Source of the DNA: Fumia xinanensis
GTDB lineage: Bacteria > Bacillota > Clostridia > Oscillospirales > Ruminococcaceae
DNA: 64,000 bases
NCBI RefSeq assembly: GCF_014384905.1
Contig: NZ_JACRSV010000001.1
Coordinates: forward strand, 620,001-684,000
Reading direction: 5' to 3'
The first letter of the stretch is position 1; each line of letters begins with the position of its first letter. The notes below the pieces were generated by a model. The model did no database searches. It saw only the letters and a program-made list of their open reading frames with translations, and was not told the DNA's origin. The translations under genes and the position numbers were made by a program. This document shows, in pieces, positions 25,671-34,866 of this stretch.

Positions 25671-28233
25671 TTCGATCCCTGGAGGGGTTATCGAATTTCG
25701 GTCTTCGGATGGTGCGGTAATTTTTGCCAGCGATGGATTTTATTGCCTAACTGGGTACAAACGAGAGGATTTTGAGCAGCTTTTTTCTGCAGATCCCATT
25801 GGTTTTATCCATCCCGATGACCGCGCCCTGGTTCAAGGGCAACTGAAAGGACTGCTTTCTGATGATACCCGGATTGAACTCCGGTACCGTATCTGTAGAA
25901 AATCCGGAACGGTGAGCTGGGTCAGGGTATGCGGGCACCTCATTCCTGGCTCCGACCGCTGCCTGTGTGTGATTTTGGATGAAACGGCTCAGGTATTAGC
26001 TTATCAGCAAATGGAGCGGGCGAAAACAGAAAGCGATGCCCTGATTAATTCTATCCCCGGTGGCGTGCTGCGTCTGGCGGTGGGCGAGAACATTCGCATT
26101 ACCTTTGCCAGCGATGGCTTTTATAAGATGCTGGGCTATGAAAAGGAAGCATTTGAGCAGGAAATCAGCGGTGAAGATGTTATAACGATTATCTTTCCAG
26201 AGGACAGAGAATCATTTAGGCGTACAGTTTTGGAGCAGTTCCGCGAAAAAAGGGAGGCCTCTTCTTTTGAGTATCGTGTTTTGCACAAAAATGGAGAAAT
26301 TCGATGGCATCTTTTCAACGGAGTGCGAATGACGCGGCCGCATGGGGAATCCATTTTGCAATGTGTCGTCATCGACATCACTAATATGAAAAAAACCAAG
26401 GCAGAACTGGACATTAACTTGGAACGGTATCGGATCCTTTTAGAGCACGCTGACGGCGCTATTTTTGACTGGGATCTAGTTAATGACCGGATATACATAT
26501 CAGCCGCATTTGAGGCGAAATTTGGCTACGCTTTGCCGGAAGAAATGTTCTCCCATACGCTGCTGCATTCCGGCTTGGTTTTCGCAGACGATCTGACGGT
26601 AGTAAACAGCGCTGTTAAGCAGGCAAACTGCGGAAAACTGACCAAGGGGGAGCTGGAGTGCCGCATCAAAAAGAAGGATGGAATTTATATCTGGTGCAAA
26701 AGCAGTTTTACCGTCTTGTTTGATGAAAATAGAAAAGCAATAAAGACTTTCGGCATTCTCACCGATATCGACCGATACAAAAGGGAAAATGAAAAACTAG
26801 GAGCCAAGGCACATCAGGATTTGCTTACCGGGCTTTTCAACAAAGTGACGACAGAGGAACTTGTCAAAGAATCCCTCCTTCAAAATATCAATCAAAAGCA
26901 CGCACTTTTTATACTGGATGTGGATAATTTTAAGGAAATCAACGATACGATGGGGCATTTGCCGGGTGATGAGGCTTTGGTGGAAATCGCCCAGCATATC
27001 CGAAAACAGTTTCGTTCTGAGGATATTGTTGGACGCATCGGTGGAGACGAATTTGCGATTTTCCTAAAGAACATCAAAAGCCAGGAAATTATTGAGCGAA
27101 AAGCTGAGTTGCTTGCTGAAGTCTTCAGCAAATCTCTCACTGCCGCCAAAACAGGAGGCAGGGTATCCATTAGCATCGGCGTTTCTGTGTATCCTCACGA
27201 TGGAAAAACATATGAAGAGCTGTTCAAAAAGGCTGATGTAGCGCTGTATTACTCTAAACAGCAGGGGAAAAACTGTTACCATCTTTATTCCAAACAGGTG
27301 GATAAGTTATACGACCGGTACTCACGCAGTATGCGTTTGGATCGGATTGATAGTGAGAAATCTGTATCGGGGAACTTTGAGCGTTATGTTTTTCAGACCC
27401 TTTGTGAGACTCCGGATACAGAGCGGGCAATCAATATGATTCTGGATATGACAGCCCGGATTTATCGGTTTGAACATATTTATATCTACGAGGATCTCCA
27501 TAACCCAGAAGGCGCCTTGAAGACATTTGAGTGGTGTGCCCGGGCCAATATGGCTTATCCAGAGCGAGGAGTGCCGTTTCAACAGGAGACAGGGGAGCAT
27601 TATCTGGCGCTTTGCGATAGTAATGGCATTTTTTACAGCCGCGATACATCGTTGCTGCCGGAACCGTTTTCGTCAGTGCTTCAGAAAGTGGAGGCGCGTT
27701 CGGTGCTTCACATTCCCATGAAGGACGGCACCCATATTAAGGGACTCATCGGTTTTTCAGAGACCCATTCCGATCGGGTGTGGAATCAGAAAATTATTGA
27801 CAGTGCTGTACTAATTTCTAAAATTATCAGCATGCATTTGATGCGAAATCGCAGTCATCAGCAACTTCAAACAGCCAAGCAATTGGACGAGCGAGTGCTG
27901 GATCAAATCCATGCCGGCTGCTATGTGGTGAACAGCCAATACCATATTGTCTATATCAACCGTCAGTTGCGAAATCTAGGATTGGAGATTCGGACAGGAG
28001 AAAGGTGTTATAGGGTTTTCCGTGACCGGGAGGAACCCTGTGAAGACTGTCCTATCCGGTATTTGTCCCAAAAGAAAGATGATAGATACACCCAGAAGCT
28101 GTTTATGGAGCGATTCGGCATGTGGGAAGAGGTGACGGCCTCACGTATCGATTGGATGCAAGGACAGCAGGCTTATTTGCTGACCTGTTATGACGTTTCT
28201 CATTACGTCATGGATCAGGATGACCGTTCTTAA
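25621..28233 (+). CDS. PAS-PAS-PAS-GGDEF diguanylate cyclase with C-terminal GAF/PAS-like region
   Basis: This 870-residue protein lacks membrane helices. Three PAS domains (about 10-130, 140-265, 275-405) are followed by an intact GGDEF domain (about 420-580, RIGGDEFAIF). RSED lies exactly five residues before GGDEF, a match to the RxxD inhibitory I-site, so product feedback is expected. After it come a GAF-like segment and a final PAS-like domain with a CYRVF...CEDCPI cysteine cluster that may sense redox or bind a metal. ATG 25621 is chosen because AAGGAGG lies 9 bases upstream, inside the previous gene. Confidence 0.9.
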   Translation: MDTEHVVQTWAKRALIDSIPGGVIEFRSSDGAVIFASDGFYCLTGYKREDFEQLFSADPIGFIHPDDRALVQGQLKGLLSDDTRIELRYRICRKSGTVSWVRVCGHLIPGSDRCLCVILDETAQVLAYQQMERAKTESDALINSIPGGVLRLAVGENIRITFASDGFYKMLGYEKEAFEQEISGEDVITIIFPEDRESFRRTVLEQFREKREASSFEYRVLHKNGEIRWHLFNGVRMTRPHGESILQCVVIDITNMKKTKAELDINLERYRILLEHADGAIFDWDLVNDRIYISAAFEAKFGYALPEEMFSHTLLHSGLVFADDLTVVNSAVKQANCGKLTKGELECRIKKKDGIYIWCKSSFTVLFDENRKAIKTFGILTDIDRYKRENEKLGAKAHQDLLTGLFNKVTTEELVKESLLQNINQKHALFILDVDNFKEINDTMGHLPGDEALVEIAQHIRKQFRSEDIVGRIGGDEFAIFLKNIKSQEIIERKAELLAEVFSKSLTAAKTGGRVSISIGVSVYPHDGKTYEELFKKADVALYYSKQQGKNCYHLYSKQVDKLYDRYSRSMRLDRIDSEKSVSGNFERYVFQTLCETPDTERAINMILDMTARIYRFEHIYIYEDLHNPEGALKTFEWCARANMAYPERGVPFQQETGEHYLALCDSNGIFYSRDTSLLPEPFSSVLQKVEARSVLHIPMKDGTHIKGLIGFSETHSDRVWNQKIIDSAVLISKIISMHLMRNRSHQQLQTAKQLDERVLDQIHAGCYVVNSQYHIVYINRQLRNLGLEIRTGERCYRVFRDREEPCEDCPIRYLSQKKDDRYTQKLFMERFGMWEEVTASRIDWMQGQQAYLLTCYDVSHYVMDQDDRS

Positions 28234-28256
28234 AGACAACTGGGAGGGCGATGTAT

Positions 28257-28625
28257 ATGGATTTACAAAAGCTGGACGGAGAGTGGTCGGTTTGCCAGTT
28301 GCGCAGCGCAGTGGGACTAGACAAGGAAAAGCCGTTTCTTTTTCTTGGAAAAACAGATAGGGAACTTTCTGCTGTTTGTCCCACCGAGTACTGTAAATCC
28401 CTCGACTGTGTGAAACAAGAAGACGGTTGGTGCGGTTTTCGCGTCGAAGGCACACTGGACTTTTCATTGATTGGAATTTTGGCGGAAATTTCCGCTATTC
28501 TCGCCGGAGCAGATATCGGTATTTTTGTCATTTCTACCTTTGATACCGATTATGTATGGGTTAAGAAAGAGCGGTGGGAAGATACGAAAGCTATTTTGGA
28601 AGAAAATGGTTATCAGTTCCGGTGA
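28257..28625 (+). CDS. ACT-domain protein (ACT_7/CASTOR-like)
   Basis: This 122-residue protein has paired small-molecule-binding folds. The C-terminal half (GTLDFSLIGILAEISAILAG, then IGIFVISTFDTDYVWVK) is typical of ACT_7 domains that bind amino acids. ATG 28257 is favoured over 28251 because GGGAGGG is only two bases from the latter. It lies 23 bases after the cyclase stop and before the shared terminator, so it probably belongs to the c-di-GMP operon. Its ligand and its link to c-di-GMP are unknown. Confidence 0.8.
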   Translation: MDLQKLDGEWSVCQLRSAVGLDKEKPFLFLGKTDRELSAVCPTEYCKSLDCVKQEDGWCGFRVEGTLDFSLIGILAEISAILAGADIGIFVISTFDTDYVWVKKERWEDTKAILEENGYQFR

Positions 28626-28673
28626 TCAAATGAACCATTTGTATCACGCTGTAAGTTTAACTTTGGTTTACCG

Positions 28674-28707
28674 AAAAAACGGTGAGAATTTTTTCTCACC
28701 GTTTTTT
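28674..28707. terminator. Bidirectional terminator
   Basis: AAAAAACGGTGAGAA (28674-28688) pairs perfectly with TTCTCACCGTTTTTT (28693-28707). A and T tracts flank it, so it serves both the ACT gene and the convergent MFS gene. Confidence 0.85.
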
Positions 28708-28745
28708 GCTTCCTATTCTGCATCCTTTTGAATCCAGGCTTTCTA

Positions 28746-29939
28746 TTATTCCTGTTTGACGCGCTGGGCAGGTGCCTTTTTTAAAAATCTCACCCCGATT
28801 ACCAGCACAACAGGAAAAATCATTGCAATGAGCAGTCCGCTTTTTAGGTTTCCCCCCATCCAGTCAGATACAATTCCGACAGTTCCCGGGCCGCTGAGAC
28901 AGCCCAAATCTCCTGCCAGCGCCAGCAGAGCAAACATGGCGGTGCCTCCTGCCGGACACTGGATGGATGCTAAGCTAAAAGTGCCAGGCCAGAGTATTCC
29001 GACTGAAAAACCGCACAAGCCGCATCCCAACAAAGACAGCAGGGGAAACGGGGAGAACAGAGTGAGCGCGTAGCTGAATAAGCAGAGCAGACCGCTTAAA
29101 ATAAGGCCTTTCTGGAGGGAAATCCGATGGCTCAGTCGGGCGTATAAAAGCCGGCTTGTCCCCATTAGGACAGCGAAGAAGCAGGGCCCGAGCAAATCCC
29201 CCATGGTTTTTGAGACGTGAAGGCCGGATTCCGCAAAGGCCGACGCCCACTGGGACATGGCTTGCTCTGACGCGCCAGCACAGACCATCAAAAGAGCCAG
29301 TATCCAGAATGTTTTTAGCGAAAACAGGTTCCGAATGGACAGGGAGTGATGTGCTTCTTCCACCAAAGGCTGAATCGGTACGAAGCAGAAATAAACTGCG
29401 TTTCCAAGGGGCAGAAGCGCCCATAGTGCAGTCAAAACCGGCCAATTTTCAATTCCAGCAGTTTTGAAAAACAGGGTGGATAGCAAAACGACCGCCACGT
29501 GGCCCCAACAGTAAAAGGAGTGGAGCAGGCTCATTTCGGATGATTTATTTTCGGTGGGGCAGGCCTCGACAATGGGGCTGATAAGCACTTCAATGAGGCC
29601 GCCGCCTATGGCGTACAGCACAATGCTGACTAGGAGCCCCAGATAGGAAACGGCAAAAAGGTTAGGAAGTATCCCAAGTCCCATCAGGCCCCCGGCGCAA
29701 AGAATATGGGCGGCGACGATGGAAATGCGGTATCCAATCCGGTCGACGTACTTTGCGGCAATCAGATCGACAAACATCTGGACGCCAAAGTTGATGGTGA
29801 TAAGAAAACCGATTTGTTCCAGTGTGATGCCGTAACTGTTTTGAAATGTGAGAAACAAAAGCGGCGCCAAGTTGTTGACGGCTGCCTGGGTCACGCATCC
29901 CAGGTAGCTGGCGCGGATGGTGTGACGATAATTCTTCAT
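28746..29939 (-). CDS. Major facilitator superfamily transporter
   Basis: This 397-residue, twelve-helix membrane protein has the MFS loop 2-3 motif in the form DLIAAKYVDRIGYR and begins MKNYRHTIRASYLG with the first helix close behind. The layout resembles the sugar/drug MFS group of gut Clostridia, but no substrate-specific motif stands out. An AAAGGAG site lies somewhat far (about 15 bases) before the ATG, and no other start codon fits better. It is the last gene of a minus-strand series whose upstream neighbours are a TfoX_C protein and a methyltransferase. Confidence 0.85.
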   Translation of the reverse strand: MKNYRHTIRASYLGCVTQAAVNNLAPLLFLTFQNSYGITLEQIGFLITINFGVQMFVDLIAAKYVDRIGYRISIVAAHILCAGGLMGLGILPNLFAVSYLGLLVSIVLYAIGGGLIEVLISPIVEACPTENKSSEMSLLHSFYCWGHVAVVLLSTLFFKTAGIENWPVLTALWALLPLGNAVYFCFVPIQPLVEEAHHSLSIRNLFSLKTFWILALLMVCAGASEQAMSQWASAFAESGLHVSKTMGDLLGPCFFAVLMGTSRLLYARLSHRISLQKGLILSGLLCLFSYALTLFSPFPLLSLLGCGLCGFSVGILWPGTFSLASIQCPAGGTAMFALLALAGDLGCLSGPGTVGIVSDWMGGNLKSGLLIAMIFPVVLVIGVRFLKKAPAQRVKQE

Positions 29940-29959
29940 GAATGCTCTGTGTTGCTCCT

Positions 29960-30220
29960 TTATTTTTGGGATTGATAAAATGCTTTTAAATCCTTTTTGA
30001 CTCTGTCGGGCAAATCATGCCATCGGATACCCCGCAAGGCGCCTTCCAGGGCGCAGAGCCGGTTGTAACAGGCGGAAGAATCCACGGCTTTGATACGCAG
30101 CCACGCTTTCCGGCTTCCAGCTTCTCGAAGCTGGGCTTCTGTCTGGATACCGACCGTCTTTAACTGTCCTTCCAAAGTTTTGCCGATATTTACAAGCTTT
30201 GTTAAACCTTCCACAAGCAT
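29960..30220 (-). CDS. Stand-alone TfoX C-terminal domain protein
   Basis: This 86-residue protein matches the TfoX_C domain, a helix-hairpin-helix-like fold: LVNIGKTLEGQLKTVGIQT is followed by ALEGALRGIRWHDLP. In Proteobacteria the domain is the C-terminal part of the competence regulator TfoX/Sxy; here it stands alone, as is common in Firmicutes. It lies 20 bases after the MFS start on the same strand and so is co-transcribed with it. The role is unknown. Confidence 0.8.
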   Translation of the reverse strand: MLVEGLTKLVNIGKTLEGQLKTVGIQTEAQLREAGSRKAWLRIKAVDSSACYNRLCALEGALRGIRWHDLPDRVKKDLKAFYQSQK

Positions 30221-30241
30221 TCCTCTTTTCTGTCAGATATT

Positions 30242-31018
30242 TTAGGTTCTGGGACAGGCGGTGAAAAACAGCCGGGGAAATCGGAACAGCACACTGCCAT
30301 CCTTGCGGACAGGGTAAGCATCTTTCAGACAATCCATAATTTCTTGTTCAAATTCCATCTTTTTTGTGTCTGGCAGCATTTCCAGATACGGTCGCAGGCC
30401 GGTTCCGCGGTACCATTCTAGTATGGCTTGATGGGAAGGAAGCTGATGGCAGTAGATAGTTTTCCACAACTCAAATTCGGAAGAAATTTCAGTCAACAGG
30501 TCGTAGTATTCCTCTTCCGAAAGATTATAAAATACCCGGGGACTAGGAAAAAAGGATTTCCACTTTTCCCTTGAAGCAACCTCTGAAATAATCTGGTGGA
30601 TCGGTTCGTCTTGATTGATTGGAGTTTGGACAGCTAAAATTCCGTCAGGACTGAGAAGGGACATAAGCACTCCTAAAAGGTGAGGGTGGTTGGGAATCCA
30701 CTGGATACAGGCATTGGAAAAGATGATATCAAAAAGGTATTTCAAAACGGCCAGTCCATCGGGAGCTTCCGCCTGAATAAAATGAAAGCTAGGATACGTC
30801 TTTTGTGCTGTCTGTACCATTTCTTTTGAAGCATCCACACCGATTATTTCGGAATTGCGGAACTGTTCCCCGAGAACAGCAGTGCTGTTTCCAGGTCCGC
30901 AGCCTAAATCCAAAATCCGTTTAGGATTTTGACCGCTGAGTCGAGAAGCCAGATCCTTGGCTGGTTGGGTGCGCTCCGTTTCAAATTTCAGATACTGCTG
31001 AGGATTCCATAGAGGCAT
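30242..31018 (-). CDS. tam: Trans-aconitate 2-methyltransferase-like SAM methyltransferase
   Basis: This 258-residue class I SAM methyltransferase has the SAM-binding motif ILDLGCGPGNSTAVL (about 35-49), the acidic post-II residue in IIGVDASKEMV, and a conserved start PLWNPQQYLKFETERTQPA characteristic of Tam. Tam methylates trans-aconitate, an inhibitor of aconitase formed spontaneously from cis-aconitate. A GAAAGGAAG site precedes the ATG. It precedes the TfoX_C and MFS genes on the same strand. Confidence 0.82.
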   Translation of the reverse strand: MPLWNPQQYLKFETERTQPAKDLASRLSGQNPKRILDLGCGPGNSTAVLGEQFRNSEIIGVDASKEMVQTAQKTYPSFHFIQAEAPDGLAVLKYLFDIIFSNACIQWIPNHPHLLGVLMSLLSPDGILAVQTPINQDEPIHQIISEVASREKWKSFFPSPRVFYNLSEEEYYDLLTEISSEFELWKTIYCHQLPSHQAILEWYRGTGLRPYLEMLPDTKKMEFEQEIMDCLKDAYPVRKDGSVLFRFPRLFFTACPRT

Positions 31019-31060
31019 GATCGGTCGCTTCCTTTCACATTATTTCTCAGCATAGCACAA

Positions 31061-31090
31061 ACCGCCGCTCCTGTAAACAGAAGCGGCGGT
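31061..31090 (-). terminator. Terminator after the MutS-like gene
   Basis: ACCGCCGCT...AGCGGCGGT forms a strong stem with CTG/CAG extension, followed on the minus strand by a short TTTG. The T-run is weak, so read-through into tam is possible. Confidence 0.5.
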
Positions 31091-31096
31091 ACTTTT

Positions 31097-32890
31097 TCAA
31101 AGAATGCCGGCCATTTTTAAAAGATACTGGGCATTGGTGGTGCGGCAGCGGCCGGGAGACATTTTGTAATCAAATTGGATACCGTCATCGGTGTAATGTT
31201 CAGAAAAATGAAAGTTGAGGGCTTTGACATGAGAATTGTTTTCTAAATTGCAGAGCTCAAAATCGTGAGTGGAAACCAGAACGATGCTGTGAGGAACGGA
31301 AAGCCGCTGAATGGTTTCAGTGGCCCCGACAATCCGGTCAGCAGAATTGGTTCCTTTAAAAATCTCATCTATGAGGCAGATCATGGGAATTTTTTTGCTG
31401 CTGAATTCCACCATATCTTTGATGCGCAGCAGTTCTGCGTAAAAGGTGGAAATCCCTTCGCTGACGTTATCCTCCACCCTCATGGAAGTGAATATCCACA
31501 TCGGGGAGGCGGAAAAGGAAGCGGCTGCGGTCGGTGCCCCGGCGTAAGCGAGGATGAGATTTAGGCCGATACTCCGTAAAAAGGTGGTTTTTCCTGACAT
31601 GTTGGAACCAGTGATAATACAAGTCTGGGCACTGAGGCAAGTACCGTTTCCGACAGCTGTTTCTTCCGGAAGGAGGGGATGCTTGATGCTGTTCCCACAT
31701 AGCTGCGGCCCATTTTCTTCGATGACAGGAAACACAAATTCCCGCCGGATATTTGCGGGAACCGCCAGGCTCATATCCGTTTCAAATTCGCCCACGACGG
31801 CAAGCCAGCTCCGGATTTCCTTTCCATAACGGGTAATCCAGGCGGTGAATCGATCGGCACAGTGGAAATCCCACATGCATAATCCGCCCAGTAAGAGGAA
31901 TCCAAAGGGATTTTTCCGGGCTTCCACCGCAGTCGCCACTGATGACAAAGTTTGCAGAGCTGTCTCTGCCCCTGCGATTTTATTTTGTAATTTCTGAAGT
32001 GTTTGACTGTGAAAAGACTCTGATTCAATACGGGCAAAAATAGCACGATATGGACCGATACTTCCCGCAAAATCAAGAAGAGGAGCTAAAATTCGATTAT
32101 TCTGGTTCCAACAGATGCCTGCCGTCAGCAGTTCCAGCAAAATGCCGATAAAACCTATACCCAAATTGGTCGTAGAATTTACCCCAATAATAGCGGATAT
32201 AAGGAAAAAAAGCGTAATGAAAGGCAAAATCCACATAAGTACTTTCCAAAATATCGGTTGAGCAGGAGGCTGAGTTTCTGCCAGCTTGATAAAGGTTTCA
32301 ATGATTTCATTATCCTGTTTCCGGGCGGACTGCTCCATTAATTGACCTAGAGCCTCCAGCTCGAGGCAAAAATCTTCTTTTTGTGAGAGCTCTTTTATCG
32401 CCTGCTGGTTACTGTTGATCGTTTCCCTGTTGGGAACGTCCGATAGCAGCCGGATTGCAAGCATTTGCCGCCCGTAAGCGGTATGGCATCGGCATAAATA
32501 TTGGTAGAGAGAATTTTTTCCAAGCAAATCCAGATCTTTCCCACGGGGCGGGCTGTTTTCATTCAAAAATTTCTCTCCGTTTTCAGAAAAAGTCTTCCAG
32601 CTGCCAGTTTTGCGGTCCAACATCCGGGTAAGCACCTGTTCTTGCGCCAGCAAGTATCGTTCTTTTTGTTTTTGACTGCTGTAGGCGTATACCAGTGCTA
32701 TAAATAGGAATAAGGAAATGATTCCCAAAATATAGAAGGTGGTATGCTTGTAATAACCCAGCAAAAGACCTGTTAAAAAGAGCAGAAAAAAACCTATCCT
32801 TCCCACACTCAGCATATTCAGCTTGCGGTGGATGGTTAGAATATTGCGGGAAATTTTTTGAAGTCTGTTTTGATAAAAATCTGTTTTCAT
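31097..32890 (-). CDS. Membrane-anchored MutS-like ATPase
   Basis: This 597-residue protein has the C-terminal ATPase domain of the MutS family: Walker A at GSNMSGKTTFLRSIG, Walker B at ICLIDEIFKGTNS, and the switch segment VLVSTHDFEL. The N-terminal mismatch-recognition domains of MutS1 and the Smr nuclease of MutS2 are absent. Instead there are two hydrophobic hairpins, at about 30-72 and 215-262, that should anchor it in the membrane. It belongs to a poorly studied branch found in gut anaerobes. Mismatch repair is unlikely. A TATACT box lies about 80 bases upstream. Confidence 0.85.
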   Translation of the reverse strand: MKTDFYQNRLQKISRNILTIHRKLNMLSVGRIGFFLLFLTGLLLGYYKHTTFYILGIISLFLFIALVYAYSSQKQKERYLLAQEQVLTRMLDRKTGSWKTFSENGEKFLNENSPPRGKDLDLLGKNSLYQYLCRCHTAYGRQMLAIRLLSDVPNRETINSNQQAIKELSQKEDFCLELEALGQLMEQSARKQDNEIIETFIKLAETQPPAQPIFWKVLMWILPFITLFFLISAIIGVNSTTNLGIGFIGILLELLTAGICWNQNNRILAPLLDFAGSIGPYRAIFARIESESFHSQTLQKLQNKIAGAETALQTLSSVATAVEARKNPFGFLLLGGLCMWDFHCADRFTAWITRYGKEIRSWLAVVGEFETDMSLAVPANIRREFVFPVIEENGPQLCGNSIKHPLLPEETAVGNGTCLSAQTCIITGSNMSGKTTFLRSIGLNLILAYAGAPTAAASFSASPMWIFTSMRVEDNVSEGISTFYAELLRIKDMVEFSSKKIPMICLIDEIFKGTNSADRIVGATETIQRLSVPHSIVLVSTHDFELCNLENNSHVKALNFHFSEHYTDDGIQFDYKMSPGRCRTTNAQYLLKMAGIL

Positions 32891-33243
32891 GGATGATACC
32901 GCTGCTTTCCGGCTGGGGAAACCCCCCGGCCTGATGAATTTGTGAAACCTGACACAGGTTTGCTTTTAGTATAACACAAATTATTGCTTTGGGAGATCAA
33001 AAGATGGAATAGCTGATTACAATATTTTATTTGAGGCAGAGTTTTCTGTGGAAAAATCCAAAGTGTTTAACAGAATTCATGATTTGGAGCGAGCATGTCA
33101 ACGATCTCCCAAATTTTATGTACGATTATAAATAATAATGTCAAGCCAAGGTAAAGATACTTGTAAAATTTGTATCGATTATAATTCATTCATAAACATA
33201 ATTTTTATAAAAAAGAAACGATAATAAGGCATCATATCCTTTT
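32891..33243. other. Gene-free AT-rich stretch
   Basis: Apart from a possible minus-strand -10 box for the MutS-like gene (AGTATA 32968-32973 read in reverse), no gene or structure is supported. The sequence becomes strongly AT-rich from about 33000 to the break point of the truncated AraC gene at about 33408, which suggests a deletion or insertion scar. Confidence 0.4.
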
Positions 33244-33843
33244 TTAGGAGTAGTAAATATTGGAAGAAGGTATAATATATAAGTGAAACATAAAAATAAA
33301 ACTATAATATAAATAAAAGACAATTTTTGATAAAAATTGTGAAGGATATAATGTAGAAAACCCGTAAAGATGAAAGGAGAGGGTAAAGTGATTATTGTGC
33401 CTTTGATTTGAGGAGGCGGGCCGTTCTTTTTCCATCGTCTCAAACAGCTGATCCAGCAGTTTGCAGACAGGAGAACCGGCTTTGAAAACCGGACAGATCT
33501 GGGCGCCGCCGCCGAAAAAGGCGGCGTATTTTTGTTTGCAAACGGCACTCTTGCCCAGAAAACGGTCCATGTCAAAAACCAGGCATTCGTAGATACAGTT
33601 GTCAGGGATACCGCCATGGATCACGCCGGTGCGGATGACCGCCGCATCTCCCGCTTCCAGGCAATGGGTGCTCCCATCGATAGGCAGGGTGAAGTGTCCG
33701 CTTAAAATCAGCATGATCTCGCGTTCCATATGCCAATGAAAAGGCATTTCGTAGCGGGGGTGGGTTTGGTCTACATAATAGAGCTCCACAGGAAAATCAA
33801 ATGTGCCCCGCACTGGGTGTTCATGGCCGGCCAGAAATTGCAT
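33244..33843 (-). pseudogene. Truncated AraC-family regulator (cupin part only)
   Basis: The first about 145 residues are a typical AraC N-terminal cupin domain: PFHWHMEREIMLILSGHFTL, GDAAVIRTGVIHGG, then a helix LLDQLFETMEKERP. After that, near 33408, similarity stops and AT-rich sequence takes over, so the DNA-binding HTH pair of about 100 residues is missing. The start codon and the AGGAAG site remain, and a shortened product could be made, but it could not bind DNA in the usual way. It is divergent from the alpha/beta hydrolase gene and was probably its regulator. Confidence 0.75.
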
Positions 33844-33869
33844 GATAGATGCTTCCTTTTTTGAGAATT

Positions 33870-33926
33870 ATGTCAATATCGTCCAACTTAACATCATTAT
33901 ACACAAAGACAGACCGGCATTGCAAC
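33870..33926 (+). promoter_or_regulatory. Divergent promoter/operator, copy A of a duplicated element
   Basis: The element begins TGTCAATATCGT and continues through TCATTATA and CAAAGAC to a TATAAT -10 box (33919-33924) about 17 bases after AAGACA. It aligns without gaps to copy B at 37151-37207 and the differences in the upstream half are all transitions. It drives the alpha/beta hydrolase gene on the plus strand and faces the truncated AraC gene on the minus strand. The poor -35 box suggests activation by an AraC-type protein. Confidence 0.55.
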
Positions 33927-34110
33927 GGTATAATGAAATTAAGCGGATGCTTTTTGAAAAACGGCGGGACAGCCTGACATATTTCAGTTTTACGCCTCAT
34001 AATCCAGGGCAAGATTTGGGGTTTTACAAAAACTGATCATGTGGGGAACAACAATCAGCTGAAAACAATTTTGAAGAGATAGAAAAGCTGAATGAAGGAG
34101 GTGGTTATCT

Positions 34111-34812
34111 ATGAAATTAAAATTTATACATAACGGTCATCCTTGCATTTTGGTCAAACCAGAAAAGCCATCTGAAAAAAAGTATTGGGTCTGGCGTGCA
34201 GAATTTTTTGATGCGTTCAATCAGGTCGACCGAGCGCTTCTTGAAAAGGGCTGGCATATTGTATATTGCAATTTGTCCGATCGGTACGGTTGCCCCAGCG
34301 CGGTCACGGATATGAAAAAGTTTCATGATTATCTTGTGTCAGAATATGGGTTGTGCGAAAAAGCAGATTTATTTGGCTTTTCACGCGGCGGATTATATGC
34401 ATTTAACTATTCCGTGGCTTATCCGCAGGATGTCTCCACACTGTATCTTGATGCACCTGTTCTGGATATTCTAAGTTGGCCGAAAGCTGGAAAAAGTGAA
34501 GAGGATGCCCAATGCTGGGAAGAGTGCAAGCTCTGCTACGGTATAACAGAGGAGGAAGCAGAGACTTTTCAGGGAAGTCCTGTTCACCATTTGGATGAGT
34601 TGGCTGATACGAAACTGCCACTTTTGTTAATCGCCGGAGACAGCGATAAAATTGTTCCTTATGCGGATAACGGGCAAAAGCTGGCCGACATATATTTCAG
34701 GAGAAACCTACCGGTAAAAGTGATTGTGAAGCCCGGCTGTGGACACCATCCTCATAGCATTGAGGTTCCAACAGAGGCGGTAAACTTTATTGCAGGCAAT
34801 CGAATCAAATAA
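34111..34812 (+). CDS. Alpha/beta hydrolase, probable esterase
   Basis: This 233-residue cytosolic alpha/beta hydrolase has its nucleophile elbow at GFSRGG (Ser91), the acid at AGDSDKIVP and the base at GCGHHPHS. There is no signal peptide. A GAAGGAGG site lies before the ATG. With the following SGNH hydrolase and GH43-like protein it forms a same-strand cluster that could remove acyl groups from, and cleave, imported oligosaccharides. That role is inferred from the neighbours and no substrate is visible. Confidence 0.85.
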   Translation: MKLKFIHNGHPCILVKPEKPSEKKYWVWRAEFFDAFNQVDRALLEKGWHIVYCNLSDRYGCPSAVTDMKKFHDYLVSEYGLCEKADLFGFSRGGLYAFNYSVAYPQDVSTLYLDAPVLDILSWPKAGKSEEDAQCWEECKLCYGITEEEAETFQGSPVHHLDELADTKLPLLLIAGDSDKIVPYADNGQKLADIYFRRNLPVKVIVKPGCGHHPHSIEVPTEAVNFIAGNRIK

Positions 34813-34866
34813 AGAGGTATACACAATATGTATGATGACTTTTGAATACTCGGATTGGAGTTGTAT

